A DNA stretch of 39,001 nucleotides from assembly GCA_947631745.1 (NCBI GenBank), contig CANRMM010000010.1, positions 1 through 39,001 of the forward strand, in the 5' to 3' direction. The notes beneath the pieces were generated by a model that was not told the DNA's origin, ran no database searches, and saw only the letters and a program-made list of their open reading frames with translations. A program made the position numbers and the translations under genes. This DNA is from an uncultured Clostridia bacterium (GTDB lineage: Bacteria; Bacillota; Clostridia; TANB77; CAG-508). Positions 24,806 to 33,476 of the stretch are shown in pieces; position 1 is the stretch's first letter, and each line of letters opens with the position of its first letter.

Positions 24806-26432
24806 CTTTTTCCCCTTTTAATATAATGTTATCAATAATTAAATCAGACGAATTTACATTAAGATAATCAAAATTCTCTTCTCTATATTTTTGCAATCGT
24901 TCCATACAAAAATCTTCATTCTGAATTGCTTGAATAACTTCTTCAAAAGTATTACATATTTTTCCCGGTGCATATTCTTTTACAGGTCTTTGTATTTTAT
25001 TAATTAATTCATACTGTTTTAAATCAAACGTATATAAAATAATCGGTTTATTTAATAAACTATAATCATATATATTAGAAGAATAATCTGTAATTAATAT
25101 ATCTGTAATATAAAACAAATCATTAATATCTGTATATTGGCTAAAATCTTTAATTCTTTCTTTATATTCCTCTGGAATTTTAATATTTTTCTTAACAAAA
25201 GGATGCATTTTTATCACAAAAATATAATCCTTTTCTTCACATAATTTAAAAATACTATCCATGTCTAATTTCTTATAAGGATAATAAGCTTTTTTCTGTT
25301 CTCTTCCTCTAAAAGTTGGTGCAAATAAAATAATTTTTTTATCCTTTAATTCTGGATATTGAGCATATAGTCTTTCCTTAATTGGATTAATTGTTTCTTC
25401 TTTTAAATAATTGTCTAACCTAGGCAATCCATATGGAAGTATCTTCTCTTTTGATATTCCAAATACTTCTTCATATACTGGAATTAACGCTTTTGAACCA
25501 ACAATAGCATAATCATATTTTCTATGACAGCTATTATATGGTTCTGGTCCTCCAAATCCAAATCTTGCATATCCAACTGACTTAAATCCAACACCCGCAT
25601 GCCAAACTTGAATTAATTTAGTTTTATTGCTTAAGTTGATAAATTTAAATAACGGCGAATAATCATCTATAAAAATAAATGTCTGTTTTGAAATAACCCA
25701 TAATAATCTAATCCACTTAAAAATTAGTTTTAGATATGGTTCTTCTAATGATTTTGAAAAAGAATAACTAATTTTATAAGTCTTATTTATATTTCTTTCC
25801 TTTAATCGTGCATCCAATGCTTTTAAATTTCCACTAATAGGAGATCTTGTTTCCGACATTAATAAAATGTGGTTTTTCTTACGAAAATGAAGAAACGAGA
25901 AAAAACGATACATTACTTGTAAAGAAAACTCTGCCAGATTTTTAATTGCCATTTTTATATTACTTGGCATTTCATTATTTTTATTAATTCTACAATGGTT
26001 TCCCGGTTTTTTATTAATTTTCATATATCTAGATTTTAAAACAAATGCTATTTCGTTGTCATTAATCTGTTGTACTTCAAAATTAGCTGTGTAAGCATAA
26101 CATTCTCGATAATATCTATAAATTCTATCTAAATTTTCTAATTTATATCCAAGTTCATCTGTAATTCTAATAGATTTATATTTTTCATCAACTTTTAACT
26201 TTATTGTATAATCTTCATTTTTCAACATAGTACCGTCTTTTATATTTGTAATATTTATTCTAGTCTGATACTTTTTTTCTTCTATCTTTATAAAATCCAA
26301 TTGATACATATCACTTTTAGAAGAAAGATATATATCTTTCTTCTCTAAACTTTGTGCTTCTATGATAATATTTAAAAATACTCTATCCCAAAAAATGTCT
26401 GTAATATATACTTCATTTTCTTCATACTCCAT
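24774..26432 (-). CDS. CDP-glycerol glycerophosphotransferase family protein with N-terminal extension
   Basis: The 552-residue protein has an N-terminal beta-rich domain (about 1-140, TagF-like accessory) and a C-terminal transferase domain with IQVWHAGVGFKSVGYARFG, ILFAPTFRGREQ, VIKMHPFVKK and ITDYSSNIYDYSLLNKPIILYTFD. These are the same motifs as in its downstream neighbour, with which it overlaps by 32 nt. GGGAG lies before the ATG. The longer form is more TagF-like (polymerase). It is clustered with two related transferases and the TagGH transporter, which argues for a poly(alditol phosphate) or phosphate-linked glycan at the surface. Confidence 0.88.
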   Translation of the reverse strand: MEYEENEVYITDIFWDRVFLNIIIEAQSLEKKDIYLSSKSDMYQLDFIKIEEKKYQTRINITNIKDGTMLKNEDYTIKLKVDEKYKSIRITDELGYKLENLDRIYRYYRECYAYTANFEVQQINDNEIAFVLKSRYMKINKKPGNHCRINKNNEMPSNIKMAIKNLAEFSLQVMYRFFSFLHFRKKNHILLMSETRSPISGNLKALDARLKERNINKTYKISYSFSKSLEEPYLKLIFKWIRLLWVISKQTFIFIDDYSPLFKFINLSNKTKLIQVWHAGVGFKSVGYARFGFGGPEPYNSCHRKYDYAIVGSKALIPVYEEVFGISKEKILPYGLPRLDNYLKEETINPIKERLYAQYPELKDKKIILFAPTFRGREQKKAYYPYKKLDMDSIFKLCEEKDYIFVIKMHPFVKKNIKIPEEYKERIKDFSQYTDINDLFYITDILITDYSSNIYDYSLLNKPIILYTFDLKQYELINKIQRPVKEYAPGKICNTFEEVIQAIQNEDFCMERLQKYREENFDYLNVNSSDLIIDNIILKGEKDDKKNTNHMC

Positions 26433-26458
26433 AGATACATCTCCCTAATTTAAAAACA

Positions 26459-28240
26459 CTATTTTTCAGCTTTTTCCATTTTCATTTCTGACTCAATATA
26501 TTCCACAGTTCTTTTGAAACCTTCTTCTAATGTAGTAGTTGGCTTCCATCCTAACTTTTTTAGTTTATCACTATTAATAATTCCCAACTTAAATGGTGCT
26601 ATACCTCTAGTATCTTCATCAATTTCCATATTTACTTTTAAATTTCTTTCTGGATATAGGTTTACTAAAAGTTCTGCCAATTCTTTAATAGTTACTTTAG
26701 CTTCTTCATCTGCCACATTATATACTACATCTTCAGAATCAAGTAAAATATAAAATAAACCTGAAATTACATCTTTAATGTATGTATATGTTCTCACAGA
26801 TTCCCCTGTACTTTTCATAAGAATATCTTCATTATTAACAATATTTTTTAGAAAATCTGCTTGTACCCTTCCGTCATAAATAGACATTCCAGGACCATAT
26901 GTATGTGCTGGCCTTGCTATTTTTACATTAATACCATATTGCTCTTTAAAAGAAATACACATTGTCTCTGCTGCCTTTTTTCCTTCTGAATATGAAGATC
27001 TTGGTAATAATGGATCAACAAAACCATAAGTTTCTTCTACAAACTCCTCTTGTCCTTCAAATGGTTCTCCATATACTTCTCTTGAAGAAATATATAAATA
27101 TGCTTTTACATTTTCTCTTTTAGCTAATTTTAATGTATTAAAGGTTCCTATAGTATTTGCCATAATAGTATCCACTGGTTTTTCTTTCATAATTTTTGGA
27201 CTTGCTGGACTTGCAGCATGAATAATATAATCTATTTTATCATTGTAATTGATTCGATCACATACATCTTGTTCTAACACAATAATATCTGTTCTTTTCT
27301 TAAAATAAGTTTGCAATTTTTTCTTATTTCTAACTAATGCTACAATCTTTATATTATATGATCTTAAATCATTTAATGCTGTTAATACATACATTAAATA
27401 ACTTCCGATCATTCCTGCAGCTCCTGTTATTAATACTGTAGAATTTTCTAACTTTTTAAAAGAAATATTATTACCTAAAATACTTTCTATATCTGCTTCA
27501 ATAACTGGGTTTAATTCTCTACTATTTCTATTTTCATCTTCTTCATAACGATACAATGCTTGTACAACATAATAATCCGAAGGAGTTGTTACTTTAATAT
27601 TATTTCTAGGTCCAATAGTAATATGTACATTATATCCATTTTGTTTCATCAAATTACAAGAATCTACAATTCCTTCATATTTTTCTGGTCTTTGACGCAC
27701 CTTCTCGTGTACTTCTAATATTTTTCCTAAATAAAAACATTGTGGTGCTTGCGCTGTATACATAATATTTCTATTAGGTACATTTTCAACATTTTCACCA
27801 TCACTACTAACAATAGCTGTTTCAAAACATGGCGTTGTTGTAATAGACGAACCATACTCTTTTACATCTTGTATATTCTTTGAAATCAATTCTTGTGTAA
27901 TAAAAGGTCTTACACCGTCATGAATAAGCACAATTGAATTTGCTGGATTTTCTTGCCCTGCTGCCTTTAAAGCATTATATATAGAGTCTTGTCCACTTTC
28001 TCCTCCCGGTACAATTTTAACTACTTTTGTAACAATACTATTATCGATCTCTTCTTTTAAATAATCTATCCATTCTTCTTTGCAAGCAATATAAATTTTG
28101 TCAATTTCTTTGCTCTTTTGAAAATTTTCTAACGTTTTAATAATAATGGATTTTCCTTCAACTTTTAAAAATTGTTTTGGCAATCCATGTGTTTTCATTC
28201 TAGTACCGCTTCCTCCAGCAAATATAATAGCTATATTCAT
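26459..28240 (-). CDS. Fusion of IspD/TarI-type cytidylyltransferase and extended SDR epimerase/dehydratase
   Basis: Residues 1-230 are an IspD/TarI-type cytidylyltransferase (AGGSGTRMKTHGLPKQF 8-24, PGGESGQDSIYNAL, IHDGVRPF). Residues 262-590 are an extended SDR with the nucleotide-binding motif GAAGMIG (273-279), SSREVYG and the catalytic YxxxK (Tyr417, Lys421). Together they probably make a CDP-activated alditol or sugar for the neighbouring transferases. The order recalls Bcs1/TarIJ-type bifunctional CDP-ribitol synthesis, but the SDR here is of the NDP-sugar epimerase type, not the TarJ alcohol dehydrogenase, so the product may be different. The ATG lies 4 nt after the upstream gene's stop. 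Confidence 0.87.
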   Translation of the reverse strand: MNIAIIFAGGSGTRMKTHGLPKQFLKVEGKSIIIKTLENFQKSKEIDKIYIACKEEWIDYLKEEIDNSIVTKVVKIVPGGESGQDSIYNALKAAGQENPANSIVLIHDGVRPFITQELISKNIQDVKEYGSSITTTPCFETAIVSSDGENVENVPNRNIMYTAQAPQCFYLGKILEVHEKVRQRPEKYEGIVDSCNLMKQNGYNVHITIGPRNNIKVTTPSDYYVVQALYRYEEDENRNSRELNPVIEADIESILGNNISFKKLENSTVLITGAAGMIGSYLMYVLTALNDLRSYNIKIVALVRNKKKLQTYFKKRTDIIVLEQDVCDRINYNDKIDYIIHAASPASPKIMKEKPVDTIMANTIGTFNTLKLAKRENVKAYLYISSREVYGEPFEGQEEFVEETYGFVDPLLPRSSYSEGKKAAETMCISFKEQYGINVKIARPAHTYGPGMSIYDGRVQADFLKNIVNNEDILMKSTGESVRTYTYIKDVISGLFYILLDSEDVVYNVADEEAKVTIKELAELLVNLYPERNLKVNMEIDEDTRGIAPFKLGIINSDKLKKLGWKPTTTLEEGFKRTVEYIESEMKMEKAEK

Positions 28241-28244
28241 ACTT

Positions 28245-30962
28245 TTATTCCCTCTCTTTCATATAGTTCATAATTGTTTCAAATATCCTTTCACAATTAT
28301 GATAATCATTAAAAGCAAAAAAGTCATTAGCTCTTTTTATATACTCTTCCTCTGTTTTGCAATCTTTTTCCATATAATTACACAAAGCTGTAACAACCTC
28401 GTCATGAACCTTGCAAATTGGGCCGAATCCCATTGTATGATAGTCTAATCCGCCTTCATCATAATGTGGTGGCAACTCATCTGGATGATAATAAACTATT
28501 GGTTTTCGCATATAAGCAAAATCAAATTGTACACCAGAATAATCTGTAACCATTAAGCTTGACTCAGTCAATATCTTTTCATAATTCATTCCATCTGTAG
28601 CTGCTACTAATTCAACGAATTCATTTTTATCATAATCATCAATTTGTGAACTTGTACATGGATGTAATAAATATATAATTTTGTAATTGCACTTTTTGGC
28701 AGTATCAATCAATTTTTTATCATTGATAAGGTTATTGTATAATTTAAAATACACTGTATTTTTAAATTCATCATTATGACGTCTTGATTCTCCATATTTA
28801 GGTGAAGGTAAAGTTAAATATCTTCTCCACGTAGGTGTAATAAGTATTTGTCTTTGATCATTATTTTTTAGTCCATCATATCTTGCTAAACCTGTCATCT
28901 TTAATACATTTTTATCGTAATCATATAAACCATCATGTAACATATTACTTATTTCATACTTTGAAGCACAACAATATAGTTTTGTATTATCCACTAAACG
29001 ATTCTGATATTGAGCTATTTTTTGAATAGTTAGTCCATGTTGAATGCAAACAATTTCTGGGTTAAATAAATCACATATATTTGTCTTATTTCTTTTATTA
29101 TTAAAACCACAATATGAAATAGCATTAGCATGTGTTGCTAAAACCACTTTACTAAACAATGATATAAGTCGATGTTTTAAGCTTCCATAAACCAATAAGC
29201 GAGAATTTTTTTCTTCTTTTAGTCTTGCATAGTCTCGCGAATTTTTATTAATAACATAATAAATTTCAACTTCAGGATGGTTATCTTTTACATATCTATA
29301 TATATATTCCCCATTATCTCCACCTTTATACAATTTATCATAAGTAATCCATATTTGTTTATTTTTGTAAAATGGTTTCATACACCAATAAATAAATCTT
29401 AGACCAAACCATTTTAAAGTAGATACCTTACGATTTGTTCTAAACATTCTAGCCAAAAAGTATTCCATTTCTTTTATACACCCTGACAAGAAACTTTTCT
29501 TTTCTATAGCCAAATGTTTCTTTTTATTGCATAAATAATAATGTTTATTAAATTTCCAATACGAAAATTTTGAATTATTCAAATGTACTTTTGGTGACAC
29601 ACATTTAACATCAAGCTTTATTTCACATTTTTGACAAATAAAGTAGAACTCTATATTTCCTTTTATTTCTTCCTTGTCGAATGGTATTGAAACATGAAAA
29701 GGGATTTTTTTAGATATTGTCAAATCAAATACTTTCAAAAGTGGATAGCAATTCGTCCTCTTTGCCTTTATTTTTTTGTCTTTATATTTAACAAAAGTTT
29801 CTATATTTTCATTTTCTAAGCAATATTCTAATCCAACTCTATAATCTATTTCTATTGATTTTTTCTCATAACTAATTGCTTCAATTTCTGCATGCAATGA
29901 ATTTCCACTATTCTTTAAAACATATTCTTCACCATTTTGTTCATTCCACAAAGAAACTTTATCATTATCTATTTTGACATTCATATTTATATTTAACTCT
30001 TTATTTTTGGCCAAAACAAACTGATAACTTAACCATTTTGGAATTTTATATAATGTATCTTTATCTAATCCCATAATTAATTTTGTACTTATGTATTGCA
30101 ACGCAATCGCAGTATTATGAAAAAACTGCTTTGCCTCTTCTTTTGATAATACCATTTTATTTCTATCATTTATATTACAATTATATTTTACAAAAATATA
30201 ATATAACATAGCTTCCTGTATAAAAGCAGGAACTTCATCGTATAACTCATATATCTTTTTCAAAAAAGGAATGACAAAATTAGTCAAAGAATCGTTATAC
30301 CATTTCTTATCCTTTTGCATTGAACCTATTGCTACATCATCTTCTTTAGCTATTTTATAATACATTGGAGTATCTTTAAGGAAATAATAAAATGGATATT
30401 TCATAAATAGCTCCAAAAGAAATTTCATTTTTGCATCTTCGAAGAGTATTGTCTCATCAAATTTTTGGATTAATTTTTTATGAATAAAATATGAATCCAA
30501 AGCCAAATTTAATTTTAAAGGCATGAAGTTCAAATCTACAGCTGTACATTTTTTTGGGCACATTTTATATGGTTTTACTTTTTCGTCTTGCATATAGTAT
30601 GGTTTAAAAGATATAACCTTTGCCTTTCCTTTATGAATGCATTTTTCTACATCCTTTATCGCATTTTTACAATATATTACATCTTGTTCAATAAAGCTAA
30701 TATATTTTCCTGTTGCATATTCTAGCCCCATATTATATGCTTCTGCTTTATTCTTTTCCTTTGCATCAACATAAATAAAATTAGTATTTTGACTCAAAAT
30801 TTCATCTAAATCTTGATTTTTTTCATCACCGTCTTTTTTCGAATTATCTAATAAAATAAGTTCTACCTTAGAAAAACAACCGCCTTTTTTTATATTTGAA
30901 ATGGTATCTTGTATCTTATCAATTTCACTAATTAATACTAATATTGAATATTTTGCCTTCAT
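28245..30962 (-). CDS. Two-domain GT2 glycosyltransferase - CDP-glycerol transferase
   Basis: The 905-residue protein begins with a family 2 glycosyltransferase domain (about 1-230; YSILVLISEIDKI, ISFIEQDVIY in place of a classic DxD). A middle beta-rich region (about 300-470) follows. The C-terminal CDP-glycerol glycerophosphotransferase domain (about 530-900) has KGGDNGEYIYRY, CIQHGLTIQK, ITPTWRRYL, YLLHPC and TDYSGVQFDFAYMRKPIVYYHP. Such fusions build polymers with alternating sugar and glycerol phosphate units. The SD (GGAGG) is about 15 nt from the ATG, longer than usual. It follows TagH by 21 nt. The GT2 domain's acceptor and sugar are unknown. Confidence 0.87.
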   Translation of the reverse strand: MKAKYSILVLISEIDKIQDTISNIKKGGCFSKVELILLDNSKKDGDEKNQDLDEILSQNTNFIYVDAKEKNKAEAYNMGLEYATGKYISFIEQDVIYCKNAIKDVEKCIHKGKAKVISFKPYYMQDEKVKPYKMCPKKCTAVDLNFMPLKLNLALDSYFIHKKLIQKFDETILFEDAKMKFLLELFMKYPFYYFLKDTPMYYKIAKEDDVAIGSMQKDKKWYNDSLTNFVIPFLKKIYELYDEVPAFIQEAMLYYIFVKYNCNINDRNKMVLSKEEAKQFFHNTAIALQYISTKLIMGLDKDTLYKIPKWLSYQFVLAKNKELNINMNVKIDNDKVSLWNEQNGEEYVLKNSGNSLHAEIEAISYEKKSIEIDYRVGLEYCLENENIETFVKYKDKKIKAKRTNCYPLLKVFDLTISKKIPFHVSIPFDKEEIKGNIEFYFICQKCEIKLDVKCVSPKVHLNNSKFSYWKFNKHYYLCNKKKHLAIEKKSFLSGCIKEMEYFLARMFRTNRKVSTLKWFGLRFIYWCMKPFYKNKQIWITYDKLYKGGDNGEYIYRYVKDNHPEVEIYYVINKNSRDYARLKEEKNSRLLVYGSLKHRLISLFSKVVLATHANAISYCGFNNKRNKTNICDLFNPEIVCIQHGLTIQKIAQYQNRLVDNTKLYCCASKYEISNMLHDGLYDYDKNVLKMTGLARYDGLKNNDQRQILITPTWRRYLTLPSPKYGESRRHNDEFKNTVYFKLYNNLINDKKLIDTAKKCNYKIIYLLHPCTSSQIDDYDKNEFVELVAATDGMNYEKILTESSLMVTDYSGVQFDFAYMRKPIVYYHPDELPPHYDEGGLDYHTMGFGPICKVHDEVVTALCNYMEKDCKTEEEYIKRANDFFAFNDYHNCERIFETIMNYMKERE

Positions 30963-30983
30963 TCTTAATTTTGCCTACCTCCA

Positions 30984-31721
30984 TTATTTCTTTTTATATG
31001 TGCTTTCGTATTTTTCAATTGCCTCATCTATATCTCCATCAAATATCAATCTTCCTTCTTTCATTAGTAATCCTCTTTTGCAAAATTCTTTTGCTACTGC
31101 TGTAGCATGTGTTACGAACAAAAGAGTTACATTCTCATTGCTAATAATTTCATTTACTTTTTTAATACATTTATTTTTAAATTCTTCATCTCCAACACTT
31201 AAAGCCTCATCAACAATAAAAATTTCGGGACGTATGTTAACATTAATTGAAAAACCTAATCTTGCTTTCATACCACTAGAATATGTTCTAACAGGTTGAT
31301 CTATATATTCTTCTAGTTCTGCAAAATCAATAATAGTACTTTCTAGTTCTTTAATTTCTTTATTTTTAATTCCTAATAATTGTCCTTTTAAATAAATATT
31401 TTCTCTTCCTGTAAATTCTGGATCAAATCCAGAAGTTAACTCTAACAAAGCACTTACTCTGCCATTAATATCAACTTTTCCTTCTGTTGGAAAGCAAACA
31501 CCGGTAATAATCTTCAAAATAGTAGATTTTCCCGCACCATTTTTACCAAAAATAGCAACTGCTTCTCCTCTTTTTATTTCAAATGATACATTATTAACAG
31601 CTTTTTTGGTTTTACATTTCATTTTTTTTAAAAAAACAGAAAGTAATCTTTTTTTATCATTTTTAAACAATTTATATGTTTTTGTAACCTTATCAAATTT
31701 AATAACTGTTTCTTTCTTCAC
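30984..31721 (-). CDS. tagH: Teichoic acid ABC transporter ATPase TagH-like
   Basis: The ATP-binding subunit of the transporter exports undecaprenyl-linked teichoic acid or polysaccharide. The 245 residues contain Walker A FGKNGAGKST (58-67), the signature YSSGMKARLG (147-156), Walker B FIVDE (168-172) and switch His205 (THAT). It is a short form without the C-terminal carbohydrate-binding domain of Wzt-type proteins. The start is GTG with AGGAG 10 nt upstream. The permease gene ends 13 nt before it, so the two form a pair. KpsT/Wzt-like polysaccharide exporters are the alternative; the adjacent glycerophosphotransferases favour TagH. Confidence 0.92.
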   Translation of the reverse strand: MKKETVIKFDKVTKTYKLFKNDKKRLLSVFLKKMKCKTKKAVNNVSFEIKRGEAVAIFGKNGAGKSTILKIITGVCFPTEGKVDINGRVSALLELTSGFDPEFTGRENIYLKGQLLGIKNKEIKELESTIIDFAELEEYIDQPVRTYSSGMKARLGFSINVNIRPEIFIVDEALSVGDEEFKNKCIKKVNEIISNENVTLLFVTHATAVAKEFCKRGLLMKEGRLIFDGDIDEAIEKYESTYKKK

Positions 31722-31734
31722 ACTAACTTCACTC

Positions 31735-32556
31735 CTAATTTAGAACATCTGGTATTTCTTTTCTTAATTTTCTATATATCCATACAGAGAATATAAGCAT
31801 TGCTATTAGTATAATGGCAAAATACATAAGTCTTTTTGGTTGCTCAAAAAACCAAACTTGATGAATAAAACAATTTCTATATCCTTCTATTAAATATGTC
31901 ACAGGATTAACCATTAATAGTTTTTTTATCCATATTAACTTTTCATCCATTGTATTAATGTTCCATACAATTCCTGATAGCCAAAAGATTGCTGTAATCA
32001 TTGATTTTACTAAATTTGAGAAATCTTTACTAATGGCTGATAATAATGAAGCAAATAGTGAAAATATTGTAAAAAACAAAAAGTTTAATAACATATAAAA
32101 AGGTAATTGTAAAATATAAATTGTTGGTGGATAGCCCATAGCAATAAAAATAACAATCATAATCACCATTAATATAGCATGTACCATCAACTTCGAAATA
32201 CTAACAAATGTTGGTATTGTTGAAACAGGGAATTTCATTTTAGTAACTAAATAACTATATTTTCTAATAGAGTCTGTTCCCTGTGTTAACATATCGTTCA
32301 TATAAAACCATGGCATCAAGCCACAAATTAACCATAAGAAAAATGGGAAATCATCTATTATTTTATTTCCTCCACCCCTTATTCCAATTTCAAAAGTAAA
32401 CCAATAAACAAAAATAGTAACAGCCGGTTTTATTACAGCCCATGACCATCCTAGGGCTGCTCCTCTATATGTCTTAACAATATCAGCTTTTGCCAATTTT
32501 AATATTTGGTGGCGATATTCTATATGTTCTTTGATTATATTAATAAAGCTATGCAT
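31735..32556 (-). CDS. tagG: Teichoic acid ABC transporter permease TagG-like
   Basis: The 273-residue membrane protein has six hydrophobic helices of the ABC-2 type and family motifs KTYRGAALGWSWAVIKPA near residue 30 and MLTQGTDSIRKYSYLVTKMKFP near 90. It forms the membrane channel of the exporter with TagH. AGGAGAG precedes the ATG. It is the first gene of the six-gene cluster; the stretch before it holds the SDR terminator and presumably the promoter. Confidence 0.92.
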   Translation of the reverse strand: MHSFINIIKEHIEYRHQILKLAKADIVKTYRGAALGWSWAVIKPAVTIFVYWFTFEIGIRGGGNKIIDDFPFFLWLICGLMPWFYMNDMLTQGTDSIRKYSYLVTKMKFPVSTIPTFVSISKLMVHAILMVIMIVIFIAMGYPPTIYILQLPFYMLLNFLFFTIFSLFASLLSAISKDFSNLVKSMITAIFWLSGIVWNINTMDEKLIWIKKLLMVNPVTYLIEGYRNCFIHQVWFFEQPKRLMYFAIILIAMLIFSVWIYRKLRKEIPDVLN

Positions 32557-32597
32557 AATTTTCTCTCCTAATACTTATTTCCAAATCATTATATATG

Positions 32598-32645
32598 TAA
32601 AAAAATAATGATAATATTATAACTTGTATAATATTATCATTATTT
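32598..32645 (-). terminator. Terminator after the SDR gene
   Basis: A perfect 19-bp AT-rich inverted repeat with loop ACTTG (32622-32626). On the minus strand it runs into seven T, so it ends the YfhO-SDR transcript before tagG. Confidence 0.82.
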
Positions 32646-32698
32646 GTCTATTGTTGCAAGTTTTTCGCACCTATTTTTGCCGTTTCATCCTTATAATC

Positions 32699-33475
32699 TC
32701 ATCTTTTTTTATTTTTTCCTTCTTTTTTGGTTTGCATGTGATACGATACCTCTTCTGTAATAACTGTTGGTGTAATTTCTGTTAAACATCTTGCTACTTT
32801 TATTAATGTTCCAGGAACAATTACTAATTTACCTTTTAGCATATATTTAATTGCATATTTTGCTACATATTCACTTGTTAATCCTTTTATTTTAAACTTT
32901 ACATTTGCTACATTATCAAAATTAGTATCTACTGGACCTGGACAAAGCATGCTAATTTTTACGTCTGAATGTTGCTTCTTTATTTCCTTATGCACAGCTC
33001 TTGTTAAAGCTACAATATAATTCTTAGTTGCATAGTAAGTTGCCATTAATGGACCAGGCATAAAACCAGCAATTGAAGCAACATTTAAAATATGTCCTGC
33101 ATTTTTTTGTAGCATATCTTTCAAATATAACTTCATTAAAATATGATAAGCAATCACATTTGTTTGAATCATATTAATTTCTTTTTCTAAATCCGTATTT
33201 TGAAATCTCCCAAATAATCCAAATCCTGCATTATTAATCAGTATATCCACATTTTTTACACAGTCATATAAATGATAACAGTTTTCTTTTTGCGTTAAAT
33301 CTAGTGCAAAAGTTTGAATTTTTATATTAGGATATTTTTCTCCTAATTCTAACTTAATTCTATCAAGTCCATCTTGATTTCTAGCCACCAATGCTAAATC
33401 ATATCCCATTTCCGCCATTTTTCTTGCCATATCTCTGCCAATCCCAGAAGAAGCTCCTGTAATTAAAACTAACAT
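32699..33475 (-). CDS. Short-chain dehydrogenase/reductase
   Basis: The 258-residue classical SDR has the cofactor motif TGASSGIG (6-13), NNAG (81-84), Ser134 and the catalytic Tyr147-x3-Lys151 (YYATK). Arg32 after the second strand (ARNQDGL) suggests NADPH. The C-terminus has the basic tail KKEGKNKKR. The sequence (RDMARKMAEMGYDLALVARN) is of the DltE/YqjQ-like SDR group with unknown substrates. AAGGAG is before the ATG and the gene begins 1 nt from the stop of the YfhO-like gene, so they are co-translated. No link to the wall cluster beyond proximity. Confidence 0.88.
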   Translation of the reverse strand: MLVLITGASSGIGRDMARKMAEMGYDLALVARNQDGLDRIKLELGEKYPNIKIQTFALDLTQKENCYHLYDCVKNVDILINNAGFGLFGRFQNTDLEKEINMIQTNVIAYHILMKLYLKDMLQKNAGHILNVASIAGFMPGPLMATYYATKNYIVALTRAVHKEIKKQHSDVKISMLCPGPVDTNFDNVANVKFKIKGLTSEYVAKYAIKYMLKGKLVIVPGTLIKVARCLTEITPTVITEEVSYHMQTKKEGKNKKR

Positions 33476-33476
33476 A

